A stretch of 62,674 bases of DNA from Treponema sp. (GTDB lineage Bacteria; Spirochaetota; Spirochaetia; Treponematales; Treponemataceae). The notes under the pieces are model-generated. The model was not told where the DNA came from. It did no database searches and was given only the letters and a program-made list of their open reading frames with translations. The position numbers and the translations under genes were made by a program. The DNA lies in assembly GCA_024699235.1 (NCBI GenBank), contig JAILPY010000048.1:1-62674 (forward strand). Direction: 5' to 3'. This document shows positions 60,948 to 62,674 of this stretch, one piece after another (within the stretch, counting starts at the first letter, position 1; each line of letters opens with the position of its first letter).

Positions 60948-61691
60948 TTAGCAGCCCATGCCACCATCAACGCCAATTACCTGGCCTGTAACATAAGTAC
61001 TAAGGTCACTTGCAAGATACAAAGCTGCATTTGCAACATCTTCAGGCTTTCCAGCTCTCTTAAGAGGAATCTGCTCTACCCAAGCTTTTCTTATGTCTTC
61101 ATTTACAGCCTGAGTCATATCTGTATCAATAAATCCAGGGGCAATGCAGTTTACGCGAACACCACGACTGCCAACTTCTTTGGCAAGAGACTTACTGAAT
61201 GCAATCAATCCACCTTTACTTGCAGAATAATTTACCTGACCTGCACCTCCATGAATTCCAACAATAGAGGCCATATTGATTATAGAACCTGACTTATGAT
61301 GAATCATGTCAAAACTTACAATCTGGCATACAAGGAATGCAGACGTAAGGTTTACAGCAATAACAGAATCCCAGTCTTCCTTTTTCATTCGGAAACTAAG
61401 AGTATCACGCGTAATGCCTGCATTATTTACGAGAACGTCAAATCCTCCGGATTCCTTAAGTACCGACTTTATCTGTTCTGTAAGAACTTCTGCATTGCCA
61501 GCATCTGCATAAAATTCATGAAACTTAGTATTGTGCTGTGCAGCAAGGGCTTCAAGGTCAGCTTTTCCTGCTGACTCTTTGGTACACATACCCCAAACTT
61601 CTGCACCTTCACACAGAAAAGCTTCTGCAATCTTACGGCCAATGCCACGTGATGAACCTGTAACAAGTGCTTTTTTATTTTCTAATAACAT
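60948..61691 (-). CDS. fabG: 3-oxoacyl-ACP reductase FabG
   Basis: The 247-residue short-chain dehydrogenase has the cofactor loop TGSSRGIGRKIA (11-22), NNAG (89-92) and catalytic Ser142, Tyr155 and Lys159 in NYSASKGG. The C-terminus VTGQVIGVDGGMGC is typical of FabG. It reduces 3-oxoacyl-ACP with NADPH. It lies nine bases after fabD. Confidence 0.96.
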   Translation of the reverse strand: MLLENKKALVTGSSRGIGRKIAEAFLCEGAEVWGMCTKESAGKADLEALAAQHNTKFHEFYADAGNAEVLTEQIKSVLKESGGFDVLVNNAGITRDTLSFRMKKEDWDSVIAVNLTSAFLVCQIVSFDMIHHKSGSIINMASIVGIHGGAGQVNYSASKGGLIAFSKSLAKEVGSRGVRVNCIAPGFIDTDMTQAVNEDIRKAWVEQIPLKRAGKPEDVANAALYLASDLSTYVTGQVIGVDGGMGC

Positions 61692-61700
61692 AATAATTCC

Positions 61701-62657
61701 TTATAAAGAGTTTATTGAATCTACGGTATTTACAGGATGAGCAGCAAGAGTTGCTCCAAATGCAGTCTGTCCCCATAAACCAGTCAAAACTTTTCCTGGA
61801 CCAGGTTCAAGAACGCTCCATTCATTACCTGAATCATTTTTTATAATGTCTGCAAGAACAGCTTCTTCATCAGTCCACAAAACAGAATGCGTAAGGTGAA
61901 GTACAGCAGAAGACTTTACTTCATCTCCGCTTGCTGCCTGCTTTCCAGTTACATTGCTGAATAAAGGAATCTTTGGGTCTGCGAAAGAAACGCCTGAAAG
62001 GAATTTTTCAAATTCAACAGCAGCCTTCTGCATAAGAGGACTGTGGAACGGACCCGCAACCTTAAGACGGATTGCACGGCGTGCTCCAGCATCCGTAGCT
62101 GCTTTTTCTGCTGCCGTAAGAGCATCAAACGTGCCGCTGATTACAGTCTGCTTCTCTGAATTCATGTTTGCTGCATAGGCATCTTTTATGCCACTGGCAA
62201 TCTCCTTTACCTTTTCTGGCGAAAGACCAAGAATTGCACTCATTCCAGGTGCATGACCTTCGTTCTGCGCTGCAATTTCTTCACAAACTTTCTGCATGAT
62301 AAGACCGCGTTCACGGACTACTTTTATTACATCTTCAAAGGAAAGAACACCTGCTGCATACAATGCAGGGAATTCCCCAAGACTGAATCCCATTGCTGCA
62401 GAAGGTTCAATGCCTTTATCTTTTAGGGCTGCCATAATTGCAAGAGATGCTGTAGTAATAGCTATCTGACTATTATCACTACGGCTTAATTCTACTGCAT
62501 CTGCTTCCCACAGAAGCTTTGGCATGTCAACATTAATAATAGAAGAAACATCATCAATTACTTTTCTTGCTGATGGAAATGCTTCTGCCACATCCTTTAC
62601 CATTCCTGGAGCCTGTGCTCCCTGACCTGGAAATAAAAATGCATATTTTTTAGCCAT
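61701..62657 (-). CDS. fabD: Malonyl-CoA:ACP transacylase FabD
   Basis: The 318-residue enzyme has FPGQGAQ (9-15), the nucleophile elbow GFSLGEFPAL with Ser92 and His205 in GPFHSPLM. It loads malonyl groups onto ACP. The ATG at 62657 follows AGAGG. It is the first fab gene in the window; acpP or fabH/fabK may lie beyond the edge. Confidence 0.96.
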   Translation of the reverse strand: MAKKYAFLFPGQGAQAPGMVKDVAEAFPSARKVIDDVSSIINVDMPKLLWEADAVELSRSDNSQIAITTASLAIMAALKDKGIEPSAAMGFSLGEFPALYAAGVLSFEDVIKVVRERGLIMQKVCEEIAAQNEGHAPGMSAILGLSPEKVKEIASGIKDAYAANMNSEKQTVISGTFDALTAAEKAATDAGARRAIRLKVAGPFHSPLMQKAAVEFEKFLSGVSFADPKIPLFSNVTGKQAASGDEVKSSAVLHLTHSVLWTDEEAVLADIIKNDSGNEWSVLEPGPGKVLTGLWGQTAFGATLAAHPVNTVDSINSL

Positions 62658-62674
62658 AAGTACCTCTTTATGAC

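Overview
The window is AT-rich, single-chromosome-style DNA that most resembles a host-associated Treponema or a close spirochaete. That placement rests on gene content remembered from the group, not on a search: a DUF4912 protein beside a GH57-like protein, a bactofilin, HEAT and TPR envelope proteins, split LptF/LptG permeases, a PilZ protein, an HTH-EIIA fusion and an rnfCDGEAB operon. No phage, IS element, CRISPR array or rRNA was seen. About 57 protein genes and one tRNA cover nearly everything. Only two stretches above 300 bases lack a gene: 4514-4992 (A-tract array plus the mrp promoter) and 42129-42556 (23-bp tandem array plus the rimP promoter and attenuator).

Layout. 1-4513: a cut-off secreted protein, a small membrane protein and a lipoprotein joining a NamZ-like exo-muramidase to a beta-lactamase-fold hydrolase. 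4993-7375: mrp, a C_GCAxxG_C_C protein and dus, tightly coupled. 7441-9707: DUF4912 plus a GH57-like protein that has lost its catalytic residues. 9834-11592: a NifU-N-like protein and a GGGtGRT protein, with their own promoter and terminator. 11808-18468: alpha-galactoside uptake and hydrolysis under a divergent LacI regulator. 18481-20945: mtaB, a TPR protein and a bactofilin. 21181-25043: CapA-like lipoprotein and DEAH helicase. 25062-32417: M16 peptidase, dut, lptF, lptG, tgt and a HEAT protein. 32499-42128: the translation/transcription operon rimP-nusA-infB-rbfA-truB/ribF-rpsO-pnp. 42557-48431: RluA-family synthase, secreted transglutaminase-like protein, HTH-EIIA, propeller-like protein, degenerate LytM protein and mnmA. 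48549-53596: the Rnf ion-pumping complex. 53659-58935: Tyr-repeat secreted protein, U32 protein, degenerate alpha/beta hydrolase, metA, RlmM-like methyltransferase and PilZ. 59070-62657: tRNA-Ala and fabD-fabG-fabF-fabZ.

Themes. Several proteins keep their fold but lack catalytic residues: GH57-like, LytM-like, alpha/beta hydrolase and the flavokinase half of RibF. Several functions are fused: NamZ with a serine hydrolase, TruB with RibF, and an HTH domain with EIIA. Five or six genes have a sigma70-like -10 box 6-9 bases before the ATG and no Shine-Dalgarno, which predicts leaderless mRNAs. The nusA operon has a consensus promoter followed by an intrinsic terminator before its first start codon, which predicts attenuation.
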